From Paguma larvata (lineage: Eukaryota; Chordata; Mammalia; Carnivora; Viverridae): a stretch of 64,000 nucleotides of DNA. The DNA is taken from contig CM057844.1 in NCBI GenBank assembly GCA_030068075.1, forward strand, positions 16,600,001 to 16,664,000, written 5' to 3'. The notes under the pieces were generated by a model, which ran no database searches, was not told where the DNA came from, and saw only the letters and a list, made by a program, of their open reading frames with translations. Shown here in pieces: positions 44,821 through 55,352 of the stretch; within the stretch, counting starts at the first letter, position 1; each line of letters starts with the position of its first letter. The position numbers and the translations under genes are program-made.

Positions 44821-45269
44821 AAGAAGAGATAGGTAATATAGATATAGATCTAGATATAGAAGAGGAGATTTATTGAAGGAATTGGGTCGTGTGATCATGG
44901 AGGCTGAGAAGTCCTGCTATCTGCTGAGTACAAACTGGAGAACCAGGAAAGCCAGTCGTGGAATTCAGCCTGGGAACCTGGGTACCGTTGGTATAAGTCC
45001 CAGTTTGAGCCTGAAAGCCTGTTTTCTGTGGACAGGAGAAGATGGATGTCTCAGCTTAAGCAGAAAGAGAATTTGCTCTTTCTTCACCTTTTTGTTCTTT
45101 TTAGGCCCTCAAATAGATTGGATGGTGCTCACCTTCACTAGTGACTGTGATCTTCCTTATTCCGTCTGCTGATCCAAAGCTAACCTCTTCTGGAACACGT
45201 TCACAGACACTCTCAGAAATCATGTTTCACCAAATGTGTGAGCAGTCAGGTTGATATAAAATTAACCTT

Positions 45270-45479
45270 CATGGTATATGGATTTTTGCTCATATTTATT
45301 AAAATTTGTGTATAAACTTCATAGAAGAATACTGTAGGTATATTCAGTATACCTACATACTTACAGAGCCAGATTTTAAAGGATGTAACAGTAGATGATT
45401 TTATTTCCTTCTTTATCCTTTATGTATCATCTTAATTTTTAGTTAGGTGACTTTTTTTAAATCATATTTAAAATATTTT
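45270..45479. other. No gene; AT-rich unique sequence
   Basis: A small tandem word (ggtatattcagtatacctac) forms a weak palindrome at 45337-45356. Nothing else recognised. Confidence 0.5.
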
Positions 45480-45489
45480 ACTTAAAGGA

Positions 45490-45955
45490 TTTTTTATTTT
45501 TTATTTTTAAAAGGTTTATTTATTCTAACACAGAGAGAGAGTGAGTAGGGGAGGGACGGAGAGAGGAACAGAGAGAATATCAGGCAGGCTCAGTGCTGTC
45601 AGCATGAAGCCAAGCACAGGGGGGCTCCATCTCATGAACCATGAAATCATGACCTGAGCCAAAATCAAGAGTCAGACACTTGGGGTGCCTGGGTGACTCA
45701 GTTGGTTAAGCATCCTATTTTGGCTCAGGTCATGATCTCACTGTTGGTGGGATTGAGCCCCACATCAGGCTCTGTGCAGACGAAGCCTGGAGCCCGCTTC
45801 AGATACTGTGTGTCTCCCTCTCTCTGCCCCTCCTCCACTCGTGCATGTGCTCTCTTCTCTCTCTCTCTCTCTGTCTCTATCTCAAAAATAAAATAAACAT
45901 TAAAAAATTTAAAAAAAAGAGTCAGACATTCAACTAACTGAGCCACTCAGGGGCC
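45490..45955 (-). mobile_element. SINEC_Fc-type SINE, interrupted by another SINE
   Basis: The minus-strand copy is in two pieces, about 45490-45681 and 45917-45955, flanked by the perfect 10-bp duplication acttaaagga (45480-45489 and 45956-45965). The gap is filled exactly by the plus-strand SINE that follows. Confidence 0.93.
45682..45916 (+). mobile_element. SINEC_Fc-type SINE nested in a SINE
   Basis: Plus-strand copy whose target duplication (aagagtcagacactt at 45667-45681; aagagtcagacatt at 45917-45930, one mismatch) is made of the host SINE's own sequence. Opposite orientation to its host gives a long potential hairpin. Confidence 0.96.
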
Positions 45956-45974
45956 ACTTAAAGGAGCTTTTAAA

Positions 45975-46196
45975 GTTTTTTTGTTTTCTTTTTAATGTTT
46001 ATTTATTTTCGAGGCAGAGAGAGACAGAGCATGAGTGGGGGAGGGGCAGAGAGCGAGGGAGACACAAAATGTGAAGCAGGCTCCAGGCTCTGAGCTGTCA
46101 GCACAGAGCCCGATGCGGGGCTCGAACTCACAGACAGCGAGATCATGGCCTGAGCCGAAGTTGGCCGCCTAACCGACTGAGCCACCCAGGCGCCCC
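45975..46196 (-). mobile_element. SINEC_Fc SINE, young copy
   Basis: Close to the family pattern with retained CpGs. The perfect 16-bp duplication taaaggagcttttaaa (45959-45974 and 46197-46212) contains part of the right-hand duplication of the SINE at 45490-45955. It therefore inserted after that element. Confidence 0.98.
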
Positions 46197-46439
46197 TAAA
46201 GGAGCTTTTAAATACTATTTTAACATTAAAACATTTCTTCCCTGTATTTTCTATTTTTCTTCTTTTCTTCTTTAGCAAATTTGCTCTGTACAGAAAACCA
46301 GTGTTCATAACCCATCTTTAGTATCTCAAATAACTTCTTTTCAGAAAGTGACCATGTAATTATCCTAGTTCTTTTGCTCTAATTTAGTTCTTTGGCTATG
46401 ATTTTTTTTTTCTAACTTTTTTCTTTTTTTTTTTTTTTT

Positions 46440-46890
46440 ACTATTTTTGTGTCCATTTATCACTTATTTAACAAAAATTTATTTGAGTACCTACTATGTG
46501 TCACACATAATTCTTGGTTCTAATCTGTCATTGCTCTTTTGTTTTATTTTCTGTATTTGCCAAATTATTTCCTCTATATGCATTTATTCAACAAATGTAC
46601 AACAACTGCTGTGTATCATGCATTATTCTAGGCTCTGGGGAACAGAAGGGGGAAAACCAATGGAAAATCTCTGTTCTCATGGAGCTAACATTCTAACAGG
46701 TAGAAAAAGACAGGAAAAGAAATAATTAAATACACAGCATATCAGAATGAAATGAAGTGTAGAGAGACACTCAGGAAAAATGAGTGTGGGGCATGATCAC
46801 GATTATAAGATAGCGTATATCAAGGAAGGCTTTTCTGAGGTGATTTGAACCAAGACTTGGAGGAGGTAAGGAAGCAAAGGGCTAGGGGAA
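46440..46890 (-). mobile_element. L2 LINE 3' end, reverse orientation
   Basis: The plus strand shows the reverse L2 pattern: atttatttgagtacctacta, then attcaacaaatgtacaacaac, ctaggctctggggaacag, ttctcatggagctaacattc and aaggaaggcttttctgagg. Ancient. Confidence 0.8.
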
Positions 46891-48323
46891 AGAAAGGAGT
46901 CTTCAGATGCTTATATCTTTAAGTCACTTAAAATAATTCAACAACAAAAATTCTACATTGGCCAAATAATCAGAATTTCATTTTTATTATTTGAGTTTTG
47001 GATGACCAGAAAAGGATTATTTTGAAAAAAAAATCTTGAAACACATACAAAACTCTAAAATCTGATTTTTGGAAGAAGATAGATTTCATCATAAAGGAAT
47101 CCAGAGGCCTAAATTAATAGAAAGCATGTGTCCGAGACAGATATCCTTTTCGGAAGGCAACAACTGTGATCTTAACAGAACTTTAAACTCCTCAAGAGTC
47201 ATAATAAGGCAGAAAAACACTAAGTTAAATGTTGATGAATTAACTCATTGAAAACGGATGAAAAAAGGTGAAAAAATAAGTAGTTCTTTATAAAACCTCT
47301 CCTGCAATTTATGACCAAGAGAGGGTAACTCATCTTTATGGCATCTCTCTTAATAGATGATTAAGAAGAAATTGTCTTCAAGAGCTAAAAGTCCAGATGG
47401 GCTTCTATTAAAATCTCCTACCATGCACTCATTGCCATAGATGGTTTCCTGTCAGAAAACTGTGTAAATTAGCAACTTGATGTTCTAAGACTGGGTTAAG
47501 TGGTCTGTTTCAGACAGGGAAAAAATTTATGGTGTGAAATACAAATGCTTAAGTAATCATAAAAGTATTCCATTTTCTGAGGCTGGTTTTACATTAACAC
47601 TTGGCCTTTCATATAGCTCATCGTGTCTTCTCTTGTAATCAGGAGGAAATGGGTTCTTTATCTCAGAGAAGCATAGGCAAGTTTGTAATCTTTTTCACAA
47701 AAAGAACCTTGTAATAGGATGGAGAAGGGGGTTAAGAAAACAATAGATGTGTAAATGTCATTGGAGGGTATACATCTGTAAACCATTCCCCTCTGAAATG
47801 TTGGAAAGATTGCAATATAAATACTGCTTCATCACATGTTTTCCTTTTGTCTAGCTCTTCTGTTGTCTGGAGTCTCGTGAGATGAAATGCACACCCCGAA
47901 ACAGCATCCCCTATGAACCACAGTGAGAGGATATTGCACTATTTTGTGGCCCTGCTCACTCTACTTTAGCCCCTCGTATTTTCTTCCACAGGTGCCAGGT
48001 CTGGTCCAGGGATGAAGCTCAAAGTTAAGACCAAATCAATTGCATACACAGGTGGTTAGACTAGAATGTGTTTGAATCTGAAAACCAGAATAAATGTTTT
48101 ATGTTAGAATGCTCCTAGCAAGTAGTAGGAAAAATCTTCAGGGCAAAATGATGCCAGCATAAACAGTCGTGGGCTGCTTCAAATCCAGGTGACCCTTTCA
48201 CTGCTTACTCCTTTCTGCACGTTTACTTTTGCTGTTTTTGAGGTTTAGCACAAAGCAGAGAAAATGGAATATTTTTGAGTACAAAGGAGGGTCATAGTTA
48301 CACTGTCTAGGAGTGAAAATCAA
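46891..48323. other. No gene; unique sequence
   Basis: A plus-strand frame of 60 codons (47069-47251) has a hydrophilic, protein-like composition (RFHHKGIQRPKLIES near its start) but no convincing splice sites. No repeat was recognised in the rest. Confidence 0.45.
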
Positions 48324-48337
48324 AACTGGCAAAGGTT

Positions 48338-48545
48338 TGGGGCACCTAGGGTGGCTCAGGTAAGTGTCTGACTTGGATTTTAGCTCAGATCATGATCTCA
48401 TGGTTTGTGGGTTCAAGCCCCGCATCAAGCTCTGCACTGACAATGCAGAGCCTGCTTAGGATTCTCTCTCCTTCTCTCTCCACCTCCCCTGCTCATGCTT
48501 TCTCTATCTCAAAATAAATAAATAAAACTTAAAAAATAATTTAAG
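48338..48545 (+). mobile_element. SINEC_Fc-type SINE
   Basis: Plus-strand copy with a small deletion in the head (ggctcaggtaagtgtctgac). The duplication is 14 bp with one mismatch (aactggcaaaggtt at 48324-48337; aactggcaaagatt at 48546-48559). It is the last SINEC_Fc for 13.5 kb. Confidence 0.96.
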
Positions 48546-48559
48546 AACTGGCAAAGATT

Positions 48560-50249
48560 AGTTCTATGTCCAAAATAATAAAATGCATGTAAATAAATGT
48601 ATGTAAATATGTATGCATTATACATGTGTACGAACAGTAATAAAGTCCCACACTCAGTGCCTCTGACGGTAAGGTAGTTTCCTGAAACCAGTGAACTGAA
48701 GACGATCATGAGTGATATAGCCTGTGGCATACTCAAAAACCCAGACGTTACAAAAATATGTCAGCTGCTACAAATTGGCAGTTTTGTGAGACTGTGAACT
48801 CAGTGTTGCCAGCTCTTTTAAAGAAGAAACCTGACATCGGATTCTGTGTGTTGTGTGTATGTGTAATTTTCTGTGATTTTGTTGCTTATTTTGACTCTCA
48901 GACAGTCAGATTGGGATCATACACCTAGCAGTGTAGTAAAGGCTCTTGGTGGTCTCTGTCTCGCACCCACAAGTCTCTGACTAAGAAGTAAATAGGCAGA
49001 CTAATAATTGCAGCAAATCTAGCACACTCTAGGCTGAGTTTTGTGTTTCTTAGTAAAATTCCAGTTAGTTATCTTTCTAAAGAAAAGGAATATTTATTTT
49101 AAATTGAACTAATATTTATAATAGCATTTATAATTACAATTATATTTTTTTAAGATCAGAGTTTTAAAAACATTTTTTCCCTTGAAATCTCAGTATCCTA
49201 GACCTCAGGGATTTTTCTATTGAAGTTGCAATAAAATTCTAATGGACCTTAGTGCAGTAATTCAGAGTGCAATTTACCAACAAGTAAATTTGTGATTATT
49301 CGTGTTAATCTTGAAGATGATAGTAAATATGTTTGATACTTTAAAGGACATGGTCATATAAACTACCAAGGATTTACTGGATGAGGGTGATCTAGGTTTC
49401 CCAGAGCAAAGAGACATCTCAGTTCAGAAGAGGCCAATAAGTTTGTGTATAGAATTGAAAACTAAAAGGACTCTCTCAGACAGATGTCCCACAACACGGC
49501 TGGTCAAACATCAGGGCTATATTCAAGAGGCTGAGATACGTTAATGGAGTCCAAGAAGAGCCATCTAGAGTTTGAATTCCATTTCTAGCTCTGCCATTAT
49601 TTCATTGGATTGACTTATTACTCTTAGTTTTAAAAAATAGAAAGTCTGCATCACACTTTTTAGAAGATCTTTAGTTAGATCATTATCAAATTACATTTAA
49701 AAGGGATGTTACTTTGAAGGATAGCCTTGGGGATGAATGATATAAAAAGTTGGGCTAGATTTTTCTAAAGCATGATTAATTGCAAAAGTCTAGGATCGGT
49801 GTAAAAATGTTATTCTAACTTGACCCAGACATTAACCATTACCTGGGTGGGATTTTTAATCTCTATATTGTGAGTCTTATCAATAAAGATCAAGGCAGGT
49901 TCTGTGCTAATTTCTCTGCTTTTATACAATGCTTCTTCTTAATCCTGCAGCACCTGAACATATCTTGGCAATTCCTTCTTCTGTGGAATGTTTTCTGACA
50001 TTCACTTAGAGGTCACCAAGAATATGTATGTAAATGGAAAAAATAATTGGCACATATGGATAATGGAAAAGATAACTAGCAGAAATTCAAGACTATTTTC
50101 CATTTGGAAAGATCAACTTCTGCCATCAAACAGATTTGGTCACATACTTTTGGTTGGTTCCTGCTGACTTGCTTTTGTTTATGTTTCAGGAAATATGGGA
50201 AGAGTTACTAAATTAGTTAGAAGACCACTGGGCATAGGCCTCAGATTTC
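48560..50249. other. No gene; unique sequence
   Basis: AT-rich with a weak MIR-like piece at 49560-49640 (tttgaattccatttctagct, ctgccattatttcattgga). Nothing coding. Confidence 0.5.
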
Positions 50250-50360
50250 TATTATCTATAAATATTTATCAAGTACATGCCATATGTCAGGCCCAGAAGA
50301 GAATGTGGCTGTGGTATGAGACACTGGTGTTGCACTTGGAGCTCTGAAGCTAGAGGGGAG
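50250..50360 (-). mobile_element. L2 fragment (weak)
   Basis: The words tctataaatatttatcaagt, acatgccatatgtcaggccc and gacactggtgttgcacttgg follow the reverse L2 end. Confidence 0.5.
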
Positions 50361-50752
50361 TTGGGTGTAGTGTGCATCCAATTCAGTCATGATAAGACTT
50401 CACTAGAGGCCAGAGGGCCTTCGTGGTGGAGATAAAGGCCTTTGGAGGATGTGGTGAAACTTCAGGGAAGAGTAGACCTAGTGAGTAGTGCTTCTCTGAC
50501 TGCAGAGGTGTCTGGTGATACTTCTCCTTTGGACATGACCTAGTGCTTCAGCTTCAATCATAGTTGCTCTTTCTCCTCTCCCTGGGGCCACCCCTCCCAC
50601 ACTGTAGGAATCACTGCAGTCCTCTGCTACTGTCCTCCTTTTTACATGACACTGCACAGAATCTTGCTGAATGAATATCAAAGGAATCCTTGAAATGGAA
50701 TAGGAATCACAAAAGAAGGGTCACATGAAGCCTAATTTATTATATGTGAGCA

Positions 50753-50754
<2 letters not shown>
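50361..50754. other. No gene; unique sequence
   Basis: A 67-codon minus-strand frame (50478-50681) is hydrophilic but carries no motif. Confidence 0.45.

Positions 50755-50814
<60 letters not shown>
50755..50814. repeat. Compound (GT)n(GA)n microsatellite
   Basis: About 16 GT units pass directly into about 14 GA units, both without interruption. Confidence 0.98.
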
Positions 50815-50818
<4 letters not shown>

Positions 50819-50919
50819 GCTGTTTTGGAGTCAGTGCTTGCCACCATTTTTCTCACTGGAACTCTTTTATTTTCTAATTGTAGGCTCATAAACTTTGTAT
50901 CTTTTCTGGCGGAGATTCC

Positions 50920-51110
50920 TACAAATAAGAAAGCCTGGGTTCAAGTGCATGTTCCTGCACTTATTAGGCATATAGACCTTGTGGAAGACACTTAACCTCT
51001 CTAGGACTCATGTCAAAGAATAACTCAGAAAATTTTAATTGTGTATATGCAAATGTGCTCATAATGGAGAGAAATTAATAGATGGTCATCAATGAGAAAA
51101 TGAAAATAAA
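50920..51110 (+). mobile_element. MIR SINE (ancient)
   Basis: The order aagcctgggttcaagtgcat, ctgcacttattaggcatatag, gaagacacttaacctctc and ggactcatgtcaaagaataac is typical of MIR. Confidence 0.7.
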
Positions 51111-51424
51111 GGGACTCTAAGAGAGAGGGTGTAGGGAAAATTGCAGACAGCATAGTAACAGTAAATCTTGCTTTAACATTTTTGTTATTATCATTATAAT
51201 GATAGTTTGGCATCCAGCAAAGAGGCCATTGCCTTTAGTGGTGCCATGTCTTCCTGCAGACTGTTCAGGGTCATTTATAGACTCAATTTCAGTTGTTGAT
51301 ATATTTGAAATACTCATTCCACACCAAAACACCATTGAGGGTGAAGCTGTGAAGTATTGGATGATACATCATTTTTGGTGTGTATCCTTCTGTTAGTATT
51401 TCTACCCTACCTGTGCCTTACATC

Positions 51425-51720
51425 ATGATTTCCTGCTCAATTTCCTCACCTGTCCAATGAAGTTAATAACATGTCTTTGTGTTTTTATGACTGTTAAATG
51501 AGATATTGCATACAAAGCCCTGAAAATATTACTTGGGTCAAAAAAGCAGTCAGTGAATGAATGCTCTTTCACCATCATCACTGTCATTGTCATCAATATT
51601 CATATTGAAGGACCATGATTTATAGAGCATAGAGGGATTATTTGTTTTCAAAACTTTAGAAAATATTCTGCTATAATGCCCATGTTTTGGGTGAGAAAAC
51701 CTAAGTCCCTGCTTGCAGGA
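51425..51720. mobile_element. MIR remnants, two pieces
   Basis: A plus-oriented piece (tcaatttcctcacctgtcca, tgttaaatgagatattgcat, aaagccctgaaaatatt) is followed by a probable minus-oriented one (ttctgctataatgcccatg, ttttgggtgagaaaacctaa). Both are ancient and worn. Confidence 0.5.
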
Positions 51721-52370
51721 TCTCTCTCATGAAAGTCTAAGCAAAGGACTTAGGAAGAAGACTGTCAAATTTCTTTCATAACAGCCCTCTTTGCTCATCT
51801 CAAATACTCAAAATCTCCTGGTCTGTAGGATGAATTGTTCATGGATCTAGCTCTAATTTCCATTCTTTTTCTACTCTGTGATGGCACAAGGCATTTTCAG
51901 AAACATGCTGGAGTCAGGTCTCTAAAGGAAGAGCACACACCATCCAAAAACCCACAGCAAAATCTCCAAACCAGTCATTCAAGAATGAAATTCCATATCA
52001 TGAGCAAGGAGCTCAAACTTTTTTCCATCCTTCCTTAAAGTGAAATGAACCTCACCTGCCAGCACTCTTGCTAACTTCTCCAGTAGAACACAGTGTCTAC
52101 TTGTGGCCAAAAGCCTTGACCACATCACAGAAGAAAATAGTCAGTGCAAGAGTGTTGTTTGTCTTCCTTTGTTGTCACTTACTTTATTGGAGTCCGTGGA
52201 AAAGAAGTAACAAAACAGAGTTTGAAAGACTAATATAAATACATCTTGCTTTCAAAACCATTGTTTGTACTTTGTTTTGCTTTTGATTTCTCTTTGTCTG
52301 AACTTCTCTTGGAAAAGTCATTGCTCTTGTCCTGAAAGTCAATGAAATACTATTCAATGTTCCAAATTTA
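51721..52370. other. No gene; unique sequence
   Basis: A 67-codon plus-strand frame (51835-52038) has no motif. No repeat recognised. Confidence 0.45.
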
Positions 52371-52475
52371 CTTTCTTTCTTTTCTCTCCTTTTCCCCTTA
52401 TCCCCTTTCCTCTTCTCTTATCTTCCCTCCCATCCCCTGCTGTTTCTTCCGTGTCTCTTTCTCTCTTCTTTCTAC
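52371..52475. repeat. Polypyrimidine tract
   Basis: About 100 bases are C/T with few interruptions (ttctctccttttccccttat, cccctttcctcttctctt). Low complexity, not a pure microsatellite. Confidence 0.85.
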
Positions 52476-54229
52476 TTGATTCTGGAGGTAAATTTTAGAA
52501 AGGATTCTGTACGTCATCATTATTTATAATGAATAGTTCTGGCAGATGCCTTCCCTTCCTTGGGCACAATTCATGGTTTCATTCACTTTTCCAATTAACC
52601 TGGGACTCTGCTTCTGATTTCTTCTGGAGGAAAGCCATACAACCAGGCTTTTGTTTGATCTTTAATTCTGCCTACCTGATAGTTCCCTGACAAAGCAGGA
52701 GGGAACCGAAATCTGGTTCTCCTCTCTCAGTATTGTATCATAGGATAGATAGCAGTGACTTATTTCAGTAGCACAGACACATACAAGAAAGTCAGAGGTG
52801 CAAGGAAGAGTACTTGGTTAAAATGCATTGAGGATTGACTGTCGGGCAAAACACAGGAGTTCTATGTTCACTGATTTGCTTAAAACTCATACGAGCCCCA
52901 TTTTGCAGACCAGAAATTTTATTCCTACAGAGTTTGAATCTTTCCAATATCAAATCTACAGGTTTGTGTTTCTGTGTATTCAGATGTATTACCTCTTATA
53001 ATTTGCTTTTGCTTTTTAAGGTACCTTTCCAGTCATCATTTGAGGAAACATTTAAATGATTTACTTGAAGAGTAACACGATTCAGGATGTTTTCATTAAC
53101 TAACAATTTTGTGTACTTTGTCATCTAAAGTTCCCTATTAGAAGCTTCTGAGACGTTAAATAAAGCTGAGGTGAACCGAGTTCTTAGGTACTCTTTGGAG
53201 GACTTGCTGATGTTGATTATTTCTCCTCTTTGTCTTCACTTAGGATGCAAAAAATTCACTAACTCATTTCCACAATTACCTCATTCGCTAAGAAAACTTT
53301 TCCCTCACAGGCATTTAATACTTTTAAGAATTTTTAAGCTCATTCTGGATAGTTAAGTTATCATGTCATTGACTTCTTCCTGGCCTATGACTGTCTTTAA
53401 AAAAAAATCCCACTATGAAGAGTGCACCAGTCTATCATAAGGGAAATTTGAATTACCTTTGTTTTGTTGTTTCTAATCTTTTGAACCTTGGGTAGATCGC
53501 GGGAGCTCAGTTTGTACATGTGTTGATTGGGCATAGTGTCAGCTACTCTGCTAACCTCCAAAGTGATTGTGAGTATTAAATATTCTAACCTGTATGCTTT
53601 GGGAAAAATTACAAATAGCTTTTCAGTACAGAGATTTTATTTCATTGTGGAGTTCTTCTATAGGCCTTTGACAGTTTTCCTTTTCTAAGACCATGTGCTC
53701 AGGATGGAATCAAGAGAAACATCAAGATTCATTTTCACTTAAGAGTTACCTAAAAAAGCTCTCCTCTAATACCCAAATCAGAAATTAATGAGTAAGATTT
53801 ATGAAGAAGTTTATTGCTTGATTTTTCTGTGAAAATGAACAGGGCTGTAGTTGGAACAGCAGCTGCAAGTGGGAACAAATCTTTGGTGTCATAATGGTCA
53901 ATAATGTTTTGATTTAAGAACATGGCCAACATAAATCTGGACATTATAAGTTCAAAAGCAAGTTAACATTACTTACAATGTACCTTACATCGTACAAGAC
54001 ACCTTACATTTCTCTGTGTGTATTCTGAATGCAAGTTCTAGACCTTCATTAATCTAGATGAGCTTACAAATGACTGATGTCTGACCTGAAGAATTGCCCT
54101 TTGATGATTGAAGACGGACACATTGACGTGTGTTGTTGCGTAAACCACTCAGAGAAATGACCCTATAAATCCCGAGCAATAAAATGTATTACAAAAGAAA
54201 TAGGTCATGGGGTAAAGACAAGTTACAAA
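52476..54229. other. No gene; unique sequence
   Basis: No recognised repeat or coding frame. A 74-codon plus-strand frame (52835-53059) is probably chance. Confidence 0.5.
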
Positions 54230-54700
54230 TGCAATTCATTTTTTTCTTGATTTGTAAAACATCACGTTGCCCTGACTAATGCTTTAGTGTTTAAATGTAA
54301 CTGGCATCAGGCTAAAAAATACATCAAATGGCATCTTGGGTTTATATAATATGCCAAATCTAAAGGCCCAGTAATATAAAAGGGCACTTGGATGTATTGC
54401 ATTACTACACTTGTGCCTCAAGAAATAACAATGTCTTTAAAAAGTGCCCTGAGCCAGTGAGGGTGACAACATTAATTATGAAGCTCTGTAGGTAGAATAC
54501 AGCGATTTATTCTCCAAATGGACCAGTCTCTGCTCCAGATCAGCCTCCCAACCTCTCAAGTTCTGGAGGCAGGGAGAACTTTTTTTGTGAGGCTTTTTGC
54601 CAATACATGAAAGTTAAGCGTGCAAAAAACAGGACTGCCACTCCTACTCTGTCCTTATTGCCAATTATAAACAATGATGTAAATCCAGCCATGTGTTAGA
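54230..54700. other. Candidate conserved non-coding element
   Basis: Repeat-free, compositionally even sequence with A/T-rich homeobox-like cores (ttaattatgaag, ccaattataaacaatg). A CC(A/T)-type run (ccaaatctaaaggcccagta) is also present. The texture resembles deeply conserved enhancers. Conservation cannot be seen from one genome. Confidence 0.2.
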
Positions 54701-55227
54701 TGTTGTGTTCTGATGGATATTGCAGTACCTGCCAGGTAGAAAGAAATGTGTGTTGGGGTCAGATGTACTAAGTTTGAATTTCCCTGACACTAGACCGACC
54801 ATGTTCCTCCCTGCTCCCCAGCCCCACACTCCTGCTTCAGAATGCTCTTCCTACTCTTAGTCAAAAGTGGTAGCTACCATTTGTATTGCCAGAAAGCGTA
54901 CAACCTGGAAGGGAAAGATAATACACATGCACAAATAATGATAATACAGGATTTTCATGATGCTATGAGAGATACACAAAGAACTTGTCAAAAATCAGAG
55001 AAAACAAGATTTCTTCTGTGGGTAAGGAATTGGATTAAGAAGAGTTTTATTGAGAGGACAGTTTTTTGACTGTAATGAAAAATATTTGAAAGATAAGACA
55101 ATTTCCGACAGGCGAATGTGGATGGGAGGACATTCCAAGTTGACCAGTAGAGTCAGCAAAATTTGGAAGGAAACAATAGATGTTGTTTTGCCAAGGTGAA
55201 ATTCTATAAGTCATTATGTAGGACATT
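54701..55227. other. No gene; unique sequence
   Basis: A 75-codon plus-strand frame (54842-55069) starts at an ATG with a short hydrophobic stretch. It has no family match and no neighbouring exon signals. Confidence 0.4.
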
Positions 55228-55352
55228 GCTACTCAAAGTGTGGTCCACAGACCAGCAAAATCAGAGTAACTCCAGTCCCATAGACGTAGAATCTACATTT
55301 TAATAAGATTTCCCAGTGAGTCATATTTACACTGAAGTTTGAGAAGCACTGA
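55228..55352 (+). mobile_element. MER5A hAT remnant (clear)
   Basis: gctactcaaagtgtggtcca, cagaccagcaaaatcag, gaatctacattttaataag, atttcccagtgagtcatat and the end gaagtttgagaagcactg give a nearly end-to-end MER5A-type element. Confidence 0.85.

Larger units (their letters stand above)
44408..45265 (-). mobile_element. Ancient interspersed repeat, host of a nested SINE pair
   Basis: The left part reads tttttccagagaaacagcac, taataggatagacagaaata; the right part reads gaggagatttattgaaggaa, ttgggtcgtgtgatcatgg, ggaggctgagaagtcctgct, agaagatggatgtctcagct and ttttaggccctcaaatagat. This order is a common old mammalian repeat, but I cannot fix the family name or its strand with certainty. Two SINEs interrupt its tagata-rich section. 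A 99-codon plus-strand frame at its right is incidental. Confidence 0.55.
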
